A program made the position numbers and the translations under genes. DNA of 61,100 bases from positions 1-61,100 of the forward strand of contig NZ_JXAL01000027.1 in the NCBI RefSeq assembly GCF_000829465.1, written 5' to 3'. The stretch comes from Cohnella kolymensis (GTDB taxonomy: Bacteria; Bacillota; Bacilli; Paenibacillales; Paenibacillaceae). Below the pieces are notes generated by a model. It was not told the origin of the DNA and ran no database searches. It saw only the letters and a list, made by a program, of their open reading frames with translations. Positions 36,452-45,300 of the stretch are shown here, piece by piece; the stretch's first letter is position 1; each line of letters starts with the position of its first letter.

Positions 36452-37681
36452 TTAAATCTTATCTTGGTATGCGGATATCCCTACATTTATAAAATCCGTA
36501 TACGAGTTAATAATAACCTGCCTACCTTCAATAATTTTACTGCTCTGATTATACTTATTTGTTCGTGCAGACTGAAGTGTTACCTTCACTTCAGTAAAAA
36601 ATTCTCCGATGCTATCTTTAAAAATTAGGGAGGAGAAATAATTTATATCATCAGTCGCTCTCTCAAACATACCAATTTCTGTAGAAATGGTCATTGTATA
36701 TACGTTACCAGTGAAGCTTATGCCAAAATCAGAGGTGGTTGGCTCATGTAAATTTACATAGAATGTATCTTCAAAACCTTTTAGTTTGAACCCTTCATTT
36801 TTATAATACAAGAGTTGTCCCGTATAAGCATTCGTTGCGCCGGGATAGTCTTTTTGTCGGGCGTACATGTTGTCGTAAACCATTTTCATTTCTTCGTTGG
36901 CGAACACGAAGGTCATCGAACCATATCCCGGCAGAGGAACGGTAGAGTAGGGAACGCCAGCTAAATTGACTTCTGTTTTCTTACGCAGCGAGTCGTCGGC
37001 CAGGACCATGCATATTTGGGCGGCTTCTGCGCGGGTAATGGTCGCTTTCGGATTAAAGTAGCCTTGTTCGTTACCGTTCATAATGCCGCGAAGGGCAACA
37101 TCACCAATGTATTCTTGGAAGTATGTATCTGACCTATTAAAATCCTTAAAAAGCTGGGCGCCTGCAATCATCGCATATTCTCTTGAAAACGGCCCGTGAA
37201 ATATATCATCCACGTTATTAAGAATTTTTGCTGCACGCTCGCGGGTTAAAGGTTCATCGTACCGGCCGGCATATTCATCCGAGATGATACCGAGGTTTTG
37301 AGCCGTCGCGATATAGTTTGAATACCACGGCGAGCCTTGTTCGAAATTCACCGTACCCGAATTGAAAGAGCTTTGATACCACTCGGGAATCATAGCCAGA
37401 TATTGATCCCCCCACCAGACAAAACCCGATGAATTGTCCGTAAGCGACATAAAGGTCATTTTAATAAATTCAGCCACGGTCACCGAATCATGAGGACGAA
37501 ACGTGCCGTCCGTGCCGCCTTTGATATATCCCTTGTGGACACCCAGCATAATCGGTTCATAAGCCCAATGATTTACCGGCAAATCCTTAAACTTAGGCGC
37601 GGCAGGCGTATCATTTTGAGCATAGACAGGAACAGCTAGAGCAAAAGTCATCGCAGCTAAAATCAAGATCCATTTTTTCAA
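36452..37681 (-). CDS. S-layer homology (SLH) domain protein
   Basis: Secreted protein of about 409 residues. Signal peptide ending VPVYA, then three SLH modules: FKDLPVNHWAYEPIMLGVHKG with GTFRPHDSVTVAEF, a middle one ending LTRERAAKILNN, and VALRGIMNGNEQGYFNPKAT with ITRAEAAQICMV. SLH modules bind pyruvylated secondary cell-wall polymer. The C-terminal 180 residues are a beta-rich domain I do not recognise. I start at the TTG at 37681 (MKKWILILAA), seven bases after AAGGAG, rather than GTG at 37690, which overlaps that ribosome site. Confidence 0.85.
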   Translation of the reverse strand: MKKWILILAAMTFALAVPVYAQNDTPAAPKFKDLPVNHWAYEPIMLGVHKGYIKGGTDGTFRPHDSVTVAEFIKMTFMSLTDNSSGFVWWGDQYLAMIPEWYQSSFNSGTVNFEQGSPWYSNYIATAQNLGIISDEYAGRYDEPLTRERAAKILNNVDDIFHGPFSREYAMIAGAQLFKDFNRSDTYFQEYIGDVALRGIMNGNEQGYFNPKATITRAEAAQICMVLADDSLRKKTEVNLAGVPYSTVPLPGYGSMTFVFANEEMKMVYDNMYARQKDYPGATNAYTGQLLYYKNEGFKLKGFEDTFYVNLHEPTTSDFGISFTGNVYTMTISTEIGMFERATDDINYFSSLIFKDSIGEFFTEVKVTLQSARTNKYNQSSKIIEGRQVIINSYTDFINVGISAYQDKI

Positions 37682-37723
37682 ACACAGCACTCCTTAGATA
37701 TATTGTTCAGATCATTCAGCAAT

Positions 37724-37772
37724 AAAAAAAGAAAGCACGGGCCGACATCGGTTAACGTCTGCGGGTGCTTCC
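37724..37772 (-). terminator. Leader hairpin with T-run before the SLH gene (possible attenuator)
   Basis: Minus strand GAAGCACCCGC...GCCCGTGCTTTC with a stem closed by AAGCAC/GTGCTT and followed by CTTTTTTT, about 40-90 bases before the start codon and downstream of the promoter at 37803-37832. An intrinsic terminator inside a leader implies conditional read-through. I do not recognise a known riboswitch class. Confidence 0.5.
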
Positions 37773-37802
37773 TCGCGTTGATATCCTATTTTTAATAATT
37801 TT

Positions 37803-37832
37803 ATTATATAAAATATTGTCAAAATTCGTCAA
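37803..37832 (-). promoter_or_regulatory. Sigma-A promoter of the SLH gene
   Basis: Minus strand TTGACG (37827-37832), 18 bases, TATAAT (37803-37808), about 122 bases before the start codon. Confidence 0.65.
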
Positions 37833-37851
37833 CAGGTGGAGATTCGCACTC

Positions 37852-38070
37852 GCATGTGCTGTCGGCACAGAGCCGGCGCATACGCCCATTTTGTCCGCAT
37901 CAAAGTGAGATGGGGCCGTGACTACCCGCTGTTACGGACATTTTGGGCGTATCGGTTCATGATTGCATGTTCTGTCGGTCCAAAAGCCGGCTGATACGCC
38001 CGTTTTGTCCGCATCAAAGTGGTTGAGGCCGTGACTACCCCACTGATACGGTCATTTTGGGCGCATGGGC
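37852..38070. repeat. Two-copy 113-bp repeat with internal long inverted repeat
   Basis: Copies at 37852-37964 and 37965-38070 begin GCATGTKCTGTCGG and share GTCCGCATCAAAGTG and GCCGTGACTACCC. Each copy contains TACGCCCRTTTTGTCCGCA on one side and TACGGNCATTTTGGGCG on the other, an imperfect inverted repeat that can fold into one long stem. Apart from the SLH promoter this gap (37682-38073) holds no gene. It looks like a dispersed intergenic element of the species. Confidence 0.75.
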
Positions 38071-38073
38071 CAG

Positions 38074-38271
38074 TTACACCTGCTGCTCATAAGCCATTTG
38101 GTGCCCCTCTTCGAACCCTTTGGCAAAGCCGGCATAATGCCCATCATGGTATGCCTCATCATCGTCGGCGCTTTTACTTGCTCTTTTGTTATGTCGTCTC
38201 GGCTGACTTTGCGTCTTCTCAATCCGCAGCTTAGCATTTCTAACATCGGCATTTCGATGCTTGCTTTTCAC
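38074..38271 (-). CDS. Small hypothetical protein with a glycine-every-four motif
   Basis: 65 residues, rich in Lys/Arg/His at the N terminus and ending DGHYAGFAKGFEEGHQMAYE, where glycine recurs every fourth residue. The same spacing is found near the N terminus of the glycosyltransferase encoded just upstream (VGFREGYRQGVQYGIQNY). The start is GTG at 38271 with GGGGAGG about eleven bases before it. It is the last gene of the glycosyltransferase string and probably a real small protein, but no function is known. An overlapping 66-residue frame (38052-38252) lacks such features. Confidence 0.55.
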   Translation of the reverse strand: MKSKHRNADVRNAKLRIEKTQSQPRRHNKRASKSADDDEAYHDGHYAGFAKGFEEGHQMAYEQQV

Positions 38272-38315
38272 TCGTCAACTCGCCTCCCCAAGTTGCGCAT
38301 ACGATCCCCCGGCTG

Positions 38316-39611
38316 CTACAATGGCTGCTTCAACAAAGGCGGTGCAATGATCGGCAGCCCCTCAGCCCTTTCCTCAAGCATCTTGTCGGAAACCGCCAAA
38401 GACGGCTTCAAATGCAAGCTCCAAGCCTGCATGGCGGCTGAGCTGGTAATCTTCCGAATTGTCCCCCCCTCGACATGGTAGCTGGCTCCATCCGGCAGCC
38501 TGGCGATACCGATATCCAGACCGATCGGATCTCCCAACCCACGCCAGCGCCGTTCTGCCTCATGTGCGGTAATCGGGGCGCCAACCGGCCACCGTCGTAG
38601 GTCGATCTGCGAAATGCGTGTGATAGGGAAAGACACCACTCCTTCGATCTGTCTGCGCTGCCCGTTCTCAATCCAGTAAATGTTGGCACCGAACCCTTGA
38701 ACGGCAACCCGCTCCGGATAAAACGATACCGAGGTAATCGTTTCTCCATGGCTGATATGCTTATGACTGCGCACACGATGAATCCACTCATAGGGATTGT
38801 TCCATTTGTCTATGAAATAAAAGCGGTCATGATCATCGACAGTTGCTGAACGATCAGCGGAAGCCCCGCCGCCTTCTCCGCCAATGTTATGAACGCACGC
38901 ATCGTTTGCAATGACAAGACTTTTGCCGAGCAGCCTTACCCGTATGCTGTAATTGTCATCCACAAAATTGGAGTCCTCGTATCCTTCGTCAAAATAACCC
39001 GCCTCTTCGAACAGCTTCCGGCGGAACAGCAGACAATAGCCCGTCAAACGATCAGTTCGGCGCCAGGGGGATGCATCCGGCCGGTTATCGTTTCGCTCGA
39101 ACTCGGTAACCGGACTCACCATGCCGATTCCGTCGTCGCTGTTCAAACAGACAAGCATATTGTCCAGCCAATTATCGGTTACACACGTTTCGCTACGCAT
39201 CAGCACAATTGTTGTGCCTTTGGCCATCATCATTCCCGCGTTAAGCGCGCCTGACAACCCTCGGTGGGAGTCCATAATTCTGCTGCGCATCAATCCTTGA
39301 GCCTTCTGCAAATAATCCGCAGTTCCGTCAGTCGACGCATTATCCACCACGATAATTTCATAGGACGAATTCGTATACGCAGCAATGCTGTTGATACATT
39401 GCCGGAGCATATCAAGCTGATTATGCGTTGCAATTACAATGCTGGTTCCGTCAAACAACTTCGGATAATTTTGAATGCCGTATTGCACACCTTGGCGGTA
39501 GCCTTCTCGGAAACCCACCCGATAACTGACTTTCCGCTGCGATTCAGTGGCAGAAAGAGATGCTCTGCGGCGGTTCTTGATATTTCGGAGTAACGATTGC
39601 GCATCCGCCAT
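38316..39611 (-). CDS. Family 2 glycosyltransferase with N-terminal glycine-zipper segment
   Basis: About 431 residues. A basic N terminus with VGFREGYRQGVQYGIQNY leads into a GT-A fold starting SIVIATHNQLDMLRQCI. The nucleotide-sugar site is EIIVVDNAST, and HRGLSGALNAGM and VDDNYSIRVRLLG are GT2-type blocks. A C-terminal 130 residues form a separate domain. I start at ATG 39611 (MADAQSLL), eight bases after AGAGG. It likely adds a sugar to the surface fibre encoded upstream or to a surface polymer; donor and acceptor are unknown. Confidence 0.82.
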   Translation of the reverse strand: MADAQSLLRNIKNRRRASLSATESQRKVSYRVGFREGYRQGVQYGIQNYPKLFDGTSIVIATHNQLDMLRQCINSIAAYTNSSYEIIVVDNASTDGTADYLQKAQGLMRSRIMDSHRGLSGALNAGMMMAKGTTIVLMRSETCVTDNWLDNMLVCLNSDDGIGMVSPVTEFERNDNRPDASPWRRTDRLTGYCLLFRRKLFEEAGYFDEGYEDSNFVDDNYSIRVRLLGKSLVIANDACVHNIGGEGGGASADRSATVDDHDRFYFIDKWNNPYEWIHRVRSHKHISHGETITSVSFYPERVAVQGFGANIYWIENGQRRQIEGVVSFPITRISQIDLRRWPVGAPITAHEAERRWRGLGDPIGLDIGIARLPDGASYHVEGGTIRKITSSAAMQAWSLHLKPSLAVSDKMLEERAEGLPIIAPPLLKQPL

Positions 39612-39697
39612 ACCCATCACCTCTGTTAGGGGATTGTGCCCTTCAATCTCCTTCCTGCTTCCTCCAGCGACCGGATATCTTCTACATCAGCGCCCGC

Positions 39698-40339
39698 TTA
39701 CTTTTCACTGTAATCATGGAAAATGAACGTATCCTGGCAGACGAGGAGGCTGAGGCCTAGACGCCTGCTGCGAATGCTGTAGTCCTCTTCCGCCTGCTCT
39801 GCGCCGGACAGGCGTTCATCCAATAGGCCGAGTTTTTCCATTAGTGCCCTTTGAAACGCGACGCATACGCCGAGGAATGTTTCGACCCGCTTCCACTTTT
39901 CCGGATCCGAAATATTGACCTCTGCGGCAATTCTTTGAAATTCCTCAATATTTTCAAAAGGGTAATGGACTTTCTGCGAATCGCCGGCACGATTCAATAC
40001 CGGAGCGACAATACCGATGTCCGAACTGCTGTATAGCGCTTCTTGCAAATTGTTAAGCCAATTTGGGCTCACTACTGTGTCACTATGCAGCAAAACCAGC
40101 GTGTCGCCTGACGACAATAGAAGCCCTTTGTTGCAGGCGACGGAAAACCCTTCATTACGCGGCAATGAAATGATAGGAAGTTTCTCTCGCCTGCACCAGT
40201 CTGCTGTCCCGTCGCTGGAAGCACGATCCACAACGATAATTTCATGGGAGGTATTCGTATGTTCGCGTATCGATGCGATGCAATTTTGCAGCAAACCAAG
40301 CCGGTTATACGTCGGTATGATGATCGATGCTTTTGTCAT
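39698..40339 (-). CDS. Family 2 glycosyltransferase (short)
   Basis: 213 residues holding a bare GT-A domain: ASIIIPTYNRLGLLQNC at the start, HEIIVVDRASSDGT for the nucleotide-sugar site, LLHSDTVVSPNWL as the metal-binding region and EQAEEDYSIRSRRLG near the end. No membrane segment. It overlaps the preceding gene by four bases (ATGA), so translation is coupled. The C terminus is short for the family, as in peptide- or protein-modifying GT2 enzymes such as those near BclA-like fibres. Confidence 0.82.
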   Translation of the reverse strand: MTKASIIIPTYNRLGLLQNCIASIREHTNTSHEIIVVDRASSDGTADWCRREKLPIISLPRNEGFSVACNKGLLLSSGDTLVLLHSDTVVSPNWLNNLQEALYSSSDIGIVAPVLNRAGDSQKVHYPFENIEEFQRIAAEVNISDPEKWKRVETFLGVCVAFQRALMEKLGLLDERLSGAEQAEEDYSIRSRRLGLSLLVCQDTFIFHDYSEK

Positions 40340-41397
40340 CGTTTTCGATCCTCCAGAACATTGCGATTGCGGATCAAATCGGCAAACCGTAACCGGCTTC
40401 CCCTAACGCTCAAAGCTTCTCGCAATGCTTCCACATGATCGCCTGCGGATGTTCTCCATTGGTCGGCAATTAATCGGCTCTTACTGCGCTTCGGCGGTTT
40501 AACCGCACCTCCGAGTCCGATGCGCAAACCGGCCAGAATCGCTGCGGCATGCGCTTTGGCAGGGACCGCAAGCCTCGGGGCGCCGATGGTGTTGAAAGCG
40601 CGCCTGGTAAGTGCAAAGGGCAGCGTCGACAAGGAGTTGTTTTTCAAATCCTGCCTCCGTAAGCTGGCATTCAAAAATTCAGGGATATGCTGGGCACCGT
40701 CTCTTTCGTGAAATAAGCCCATGCTGGGCGAAATGTCATTTAAGGCAACATCCAGCCCATTGTCGCACTCCCACAGGAAGCGAGCCAAGACTTCCGCATC
40801 TGCTTTGTGCTCAGCGTCAACGAATAACAGAATATCGGATGCCGCTAATTTGGCGCCCAGTGCCCGTCCGACATCGGCGTCTATCGTGTCCGGCAGATGG
40901 GCAATCAGCGTTCTTCTGCTGTTTCTTGCGGCAGTAAACAATTCGTCCGAGGCATTGTGCAGCACTGCGATAATTTCCGTCAGCGGAAGTTGATCGAGCC
41001 GCTTCAAAACTTTTTGCAGAGCCTTCGGGTCTTCACCGGCACAGACGATGGCACAGGCCGTTCTCCGAAGGGGTACGGGACATACATCGCTTTTCATGCC
41101 GCAGCCCTTCATAAATCCGCGGATATAATCTTTGCCTCTATGCAGAATGACTTTCCATATGGGCACTTTGAAAGCTTTGGTTCTGCGGTAATATTCGTAC
41201 CAGTGCTTGCAGGCGGCGTGCCGGAGCTGGTCCTCAGTCGCTTGGAACCGTTCGCTTCTAAGCCAAGCTTTCCCGTGCTTCAGTCCAGCGGAATAATCAA
41301 CGTACGCTTCGCCTTTGGATACGGGATGGTCCGAGCTTGTCATCCGGCTGCCTGAGCCGGGACCCCCTGGCGCAGCCCCGCTTCGTCGTTTTTTCAT
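40336..41397 (-). CDS. GT2-like glycosyltransferase with basic N-terminal extension
   Basis: 353 residues. The first 110 are basic and include AYVDYSAGLKHGKAWLRSE, a weak relative of the glycine-spaced segment in the neighbouring genes. A GT-A-like core follows (TACAIVCAGEDPKALQKVL, ILLFVDAEHKADAEVLARF) with a VALNDISP segment that is also in the next gene upstream (VALNDYSG). It resembles that gene (41399-42232) in its C-terminal half, so the two are paralogues. The usual DxD reads DAEHKAD here, so activity is uncertain. Confidence 0.7.
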   Translation of the reverse strand: MKKRRSGAAPGGPGSGSRMTSSDHPVSKGEAYVDYSAGLKHGKAWLRSERFQATEDQLRHAACKHWYEYYRRTKAFKVPIWKVILHRGKDYIRGFMKGCGMKSDVCPVPLRRTACAIVCAGEDPKALQKVLKRLDQLPLTEIIAVLHNASDELFTAARNSRRTLIAHLPDTIDADVGRALGAKLAASDILLFVDAEHKADAEVLARFLWECDNGLDVALNDISPSMGLFHERDGAQHIPEFLNASLRRQDLKNNSLSTLPFALTRRAFNTIGAPRLAVPAKAHAAAILAGLRIGLGGAVKPPKRSKSRLIADQWRTSAGDHVEALREALSVRGSRLRFADLIRNRNVLEDRKR

Positions 41398-41398
41398 C

Positions 41399-42232
41399 CT
41401 ATTTCACCATCCATCGTTGACGGGTTACATCCTCATATCCGCCCCGGGCATCAGTCTGTGACATCCACCACTCAATGGCTTCCAAATGATCTCCCACAAT
41501 AAGACGTTCCAACGAATATTTGCGTTTGCCTCGCCTTCGGTTCAGCCGTCCTACATTCACGAATATGACCCGGCGTACGTTCAGACCTTTATGGATAGCC
41601 TTTGCCTGCGCCAACGGAGGTACCGAAAGTGCGGGGGAGCCAATAGCATCAAGCGCTTTGCGGCTGAGTGCGTGCGGCACTGCCGTCAACGATGCGCCTT
41701 GTAAATCGGGTCTGCCGAGCAATTGATTTAATGCATGCTTGGCAAGAACGACTCCGTGCACCTTTGACCTTTTAACGGGACCCGAATAGTCGTTCAGCGC
41801 CACGTCTACCCCTTTCGCTACGGCGTTCACAAATGGCTTCAGCTTCACAGCAGGGATAATCATATCGGCGTCAATAAACAACAGAATGCTCCCTTTCGCA
41901 TTGTCGGCGCCTATAGATCTGCCGACATCGTGTCCAAGCGGACGGTCATAGACGAGTACCTTGGCGCCGCTTCTTTGTGCGATTCCGAGTGAACCGTCTG
42001 TAGAACCGTTAACCACAACTATGACTTCCGTACGGGGGTGCACACGGAAGGCTTCTCGAATAACGCTGGACAGTTTTTGTCTTTCATTCATGACCGGTAT
42101 GACAACGGAGACTAAGGGTCGGTAAGACCTCCGGCTTTTACCGAATTTGTTCGACAGTCTATCCACCCCCATGAAATTCGGGCCAATGCGTACATGACAT
42201 TGTATGTTTGCCGTGTCCATTCGCAACGGCAT
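41399..42232 (-). CDS. Family 2 glycosyltransferase
   Basis: 277 residues with [35 protein letters not shown] and the metal-binding [10 protein letters not shown] of GT2 enzymes. The C-terminal half ([13 protein letters not shown] onward) parallels the gene at 40336. The start at ATG 42232 has only a weak GGAATAG upstream and a later start ([10 protein letters not shown]) is possible. A terminator separates it from the fibre gene, so the glycosyltransferase string may rely on read-through or an unseen promoter. Confidence 0.8.
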   Translation of the reverse strand: MPLRMDTANIQCHVRIGPNFMGVDRLSNKFGKSRRSYRPLVSVVIPVMNERQKLSSVIREAFRVHPRTEVIVVVNGSTDGSLGIAQRSGAKVLVYDRPLGHDVGRSIGADNAKGSILLFIDADMIIPAVKLKPFVNAVAKGVDVALNDYSGPVKRSKVHGVVLAKHALNQLLGRPDLQGASLTAVPHALSRKALDAIGSPALSVPPLAQAKAIHKGLNVRRVIFVNVGRLNRRRGKRKYSLERLIVGDHLEAIEWWMSQTDARGGYEDVTRQRWMVK

Positions 42233-42262
42233 ATGTACTATTCCGGTACCGGCCTGAGCGCT

Positions 42263-42292
42263 AAAAAGCGGCTCCGGGGATTCGGAGCCGCT
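42263..42292 (-). terminator. Terminator of the fibre gene
   Basis: AGCGGCTCCG / CGGAGCCGCT with a six-base loop and TTTTT on the minus strand, 11 bases past the fibre stop codon. Confidence 0.88.
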
Positions 42293-42303
42293 GCAGAGTC
42301 AAG

Positions 42304-45300
42304 CTATGCTTTTTTCCCGATGGCAATCCATTGAATCCATCCTTTAGGCTCCGGAGCCAGTCGAGTACGGATGATCTCCAAGTCCGCTTCATTAGGCCGT
42401 TTGCCGCTCAGAATGCAGCCGCATGAAGGATGATCCGACATCGCGACCAGAACATAAGAATCATCCGCGAATGGGACTGAGAACGACACCGTGAGCTTGA
42501 TGGATTCCATTGCGCCTTGGAAATTGTACTGCTCGCTGCCGAATGCCATTGTCACGTCGGGCATTTGAGCCGCAACCGGCATGAAAGAAAGCTTCGAAGG
42601 GCTCACGCTGCCGTCTGCCAAATGCCGGTCAGTTACGCTGGCCGCTGCGAGTTTGTCTCCACTGACACTGCCGTCGGCTAGATGTTGTTCCGTTACACTG
42701 GCTTCAAGCATTTCCGGCACCTCACCGGCGATCGCCGTTGAAGCTTGCTGTGAAAGTTGGATCTGCGTCAGCGTAAGCTTCGTTAGAAGATCCTGAACCT
42801 CAGGCGAGAGCTTCGACCCGCTGACGGCTCCATCTGCTAGGTGAGCCTCCGTTATACTTTCTGAGGCCAGCTTCGAGCCGTTGACGCTTCCCTCCGCCAG
42901 ATGTGCTGCCGTAACAACGTGCTGGCCGATGTGAATTGACGTAACAACCTGTTCCCCAAGGTGGTGAGGCAGAATGGAGCTCGGAGTGAGGTGAACGGAG
43001 CCAATGCTTCTTACGGCAATATTCTCGGCATTGACAGCTGCAGGCGCGAGCAGGTTCGCTGTAATACTTGCTTTACTCAGCTTGTCGCCGGTAATGGACG
43101 CATCAGCAATATGATGATTTGCAACCGAACCGGGTACCAGCTTCTCCGACGTAACGGCGCCATCCGCAAGTTTTCTCCCGTCAACCGCCCCATCCGTCAG
43201 CTTCTCGGTCGTTACACTTTCTTCGGCGAGTTTCGTCACTGTTACGCTGCATTCAGCAAGGTGTTCTGTCTCTATACTGCCTGCCGCCAGCTTGGCGCCT
43301 GTTACACTGCCTTCCGCGAGGTGCTCCGCCGCTACGCTGTTTTCCGCGAGCTTCGCCCCGTTCACACTGCCATCCGCCAGATGCTCTGCCGCTATACTGC
43401 CTGCCGCAAGCTTGGCGCCTGTTATGCTGCGGTCCGCAAGGTGCTTTGCCGTTACAACCTGCTGCTCAAGGTGGCTGGACGTAATGGCCTGTTCGCGAAT
43501 GTGGAAACCGAGAATCGAATTGGGACTAATGTGAGAAGAGATTATCGTCCGTTCAGAAATATGACGGGCATTGACAGCTCCAACTGCAAGCTGTTCCGCT
43601 GTAATGCTCGCTTTGCTCAGCTTATCGGTTGTAATTGAACCTTCGGCAATTTGCTCCGGTCCAACTGAACCGTAAGCCAGTTTCGAAGTTGTAACGGCGC
43701 CGTCCGCCAGCTGCTCCGCTCCGACCGAACCTGTCGCCAGTTTCCGGCCGGTAACCGCACCATCCATCAGCTTCGCAGTCGTTACGCTCTCGTCAGCCAG
43801 CTTAGCTTGACTTACACTGCCGTCGGCAAGATGAGCTACCGTTACGGCCTCCTGCTGGAGGTGACTGGAGGCAATGACCTGTTCGCCGACGTGATAACCG
43901 AGAATCGAACTTGGGCTGAGGTGCGAGGAGCTGATGCTTCGTGCGGGAATCTTCTCCCCATTCACAGCACCTGGGGCGAGATGCTCAGACGTTATCACTA
44001 CGTTACTGAGTTTGTCGAAGGTGATCGCGCCGTCCGCGATCTGATCGCTGCTGATCGCCCCGTAGGCCAGTTTGGCAGAGCTGACGGCGCCGTCAGCCAA
44101 TTGTTCCGTTCCGATGGAGGTGATCGCGCCGTCCGCGATCTGATCGCTGCTGATCGCCCCGTAGGCCAGTTTGGCAGAGCTGACGGCGCCGTCAGCCAAT
44201 TGTTCCGTTCCGATGGAGCCTGCCGCAAGCTGCTGTGCGGAAACCGCACCGTCCATCAGTTTGTCGGACGTTATGCTTCGGTCAGCGATATGATCCGCAT
44301 TTATTGAACCGGCTGCCAGTTTTTCTCCGGTAAGCGCACCGTCCATTACCTTATCTGATGTTATACTGTGGTCGGCAAGCTGCTCCGGACCTACTGAGCC
44401 GACTGCCAGCTTGACGCCGGTTACGCTGCCGTCCGCGAGGTGCTCTGCCGTTAAGCTGCCTGCCACCAGCTTCCCTCCCGTTACAGTGCCGTCAGCGAGG
44501 TGTTCTGCCGTTACGCTGCCAACCGCCAGCTTCGCCCCGTTCACACTCCCGTCCGCAAGATGCACCTCAGTTATACTTCCTTCTGCCAGCTTCTCCCCGA
44601 ACACGATGCCTTCCGCCAGGTGTTCTGCCGTTATGCTGCCTGCCGCCAGTTTGGCGCCGGTTATGCTGCAGTCAGCAAGAAGTTCCGTCGTTACAGCCTG
44701 CTGTTCAAGGTGGGTAGACGTAATAGCCTGTTCGCCAATGTGGAAACCGAGAATCGAACTTGGGCTGATGTGGGAAGATCCAATGCTCCGTTCCGAAATA
44801 TGAAGTGCATTGATCGCGTCCGGTGCGAGCTGATCAGCTGTAATGCTCGCTTTGCTCAGCTTATCGGCTGTAATTGAACCGTCGGCAATTTGCTCCGGTC
44901 TAACTGAACCATAGGCCAGCTTCGAAGTTGTAACGGCTCCGTCTGCCAGCTGCTCCGGACCTACCGAGCGAGCCGCCAGCTGCTGTCCTGTAACCGCACC
45001 GTCCGCCAGCTTGTGCGACGTTATGCTGTGGTCAGCAAGCTGCTTCGTGCCTACCGAGCCGTCCGCCAGCTGCTCCGCACCGACCGAATCTGTCGCCAGC
45101 TTCCGGCCGGTAACCGCACCATCCGTCAGCTTCGCAGTCGATACGCTTCCGTCGGCCAGCTTCGCATTACTTACACTGGCATGAGCAAGATGTGCTTCCG
45201 TTACGGCCTCTTGCTGAAGATGACTGGAGGCAATGACCTGTTCGCCGATGTGATAACCGAGAATCGAGGCTGGAATGAGATGAGAGGAGCTGACGGTCCG

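Noticed and set aside
37724..37808. Cyclic-di-GMP or other known riboswitch in the SLH leader
   Set aside because: The leader has a terminator, but the conserved bases of the known classes I can recall are missing and the sequence before the hairpin is too short.
38052..38252. 66-residue minus-strand frame overlapping the small glycine-zipper ORF
   Set aside because: It has a poorer ribosome site and no sequence pattern shared with neighbours; the overlapping 38074-38271 frame is preferred.
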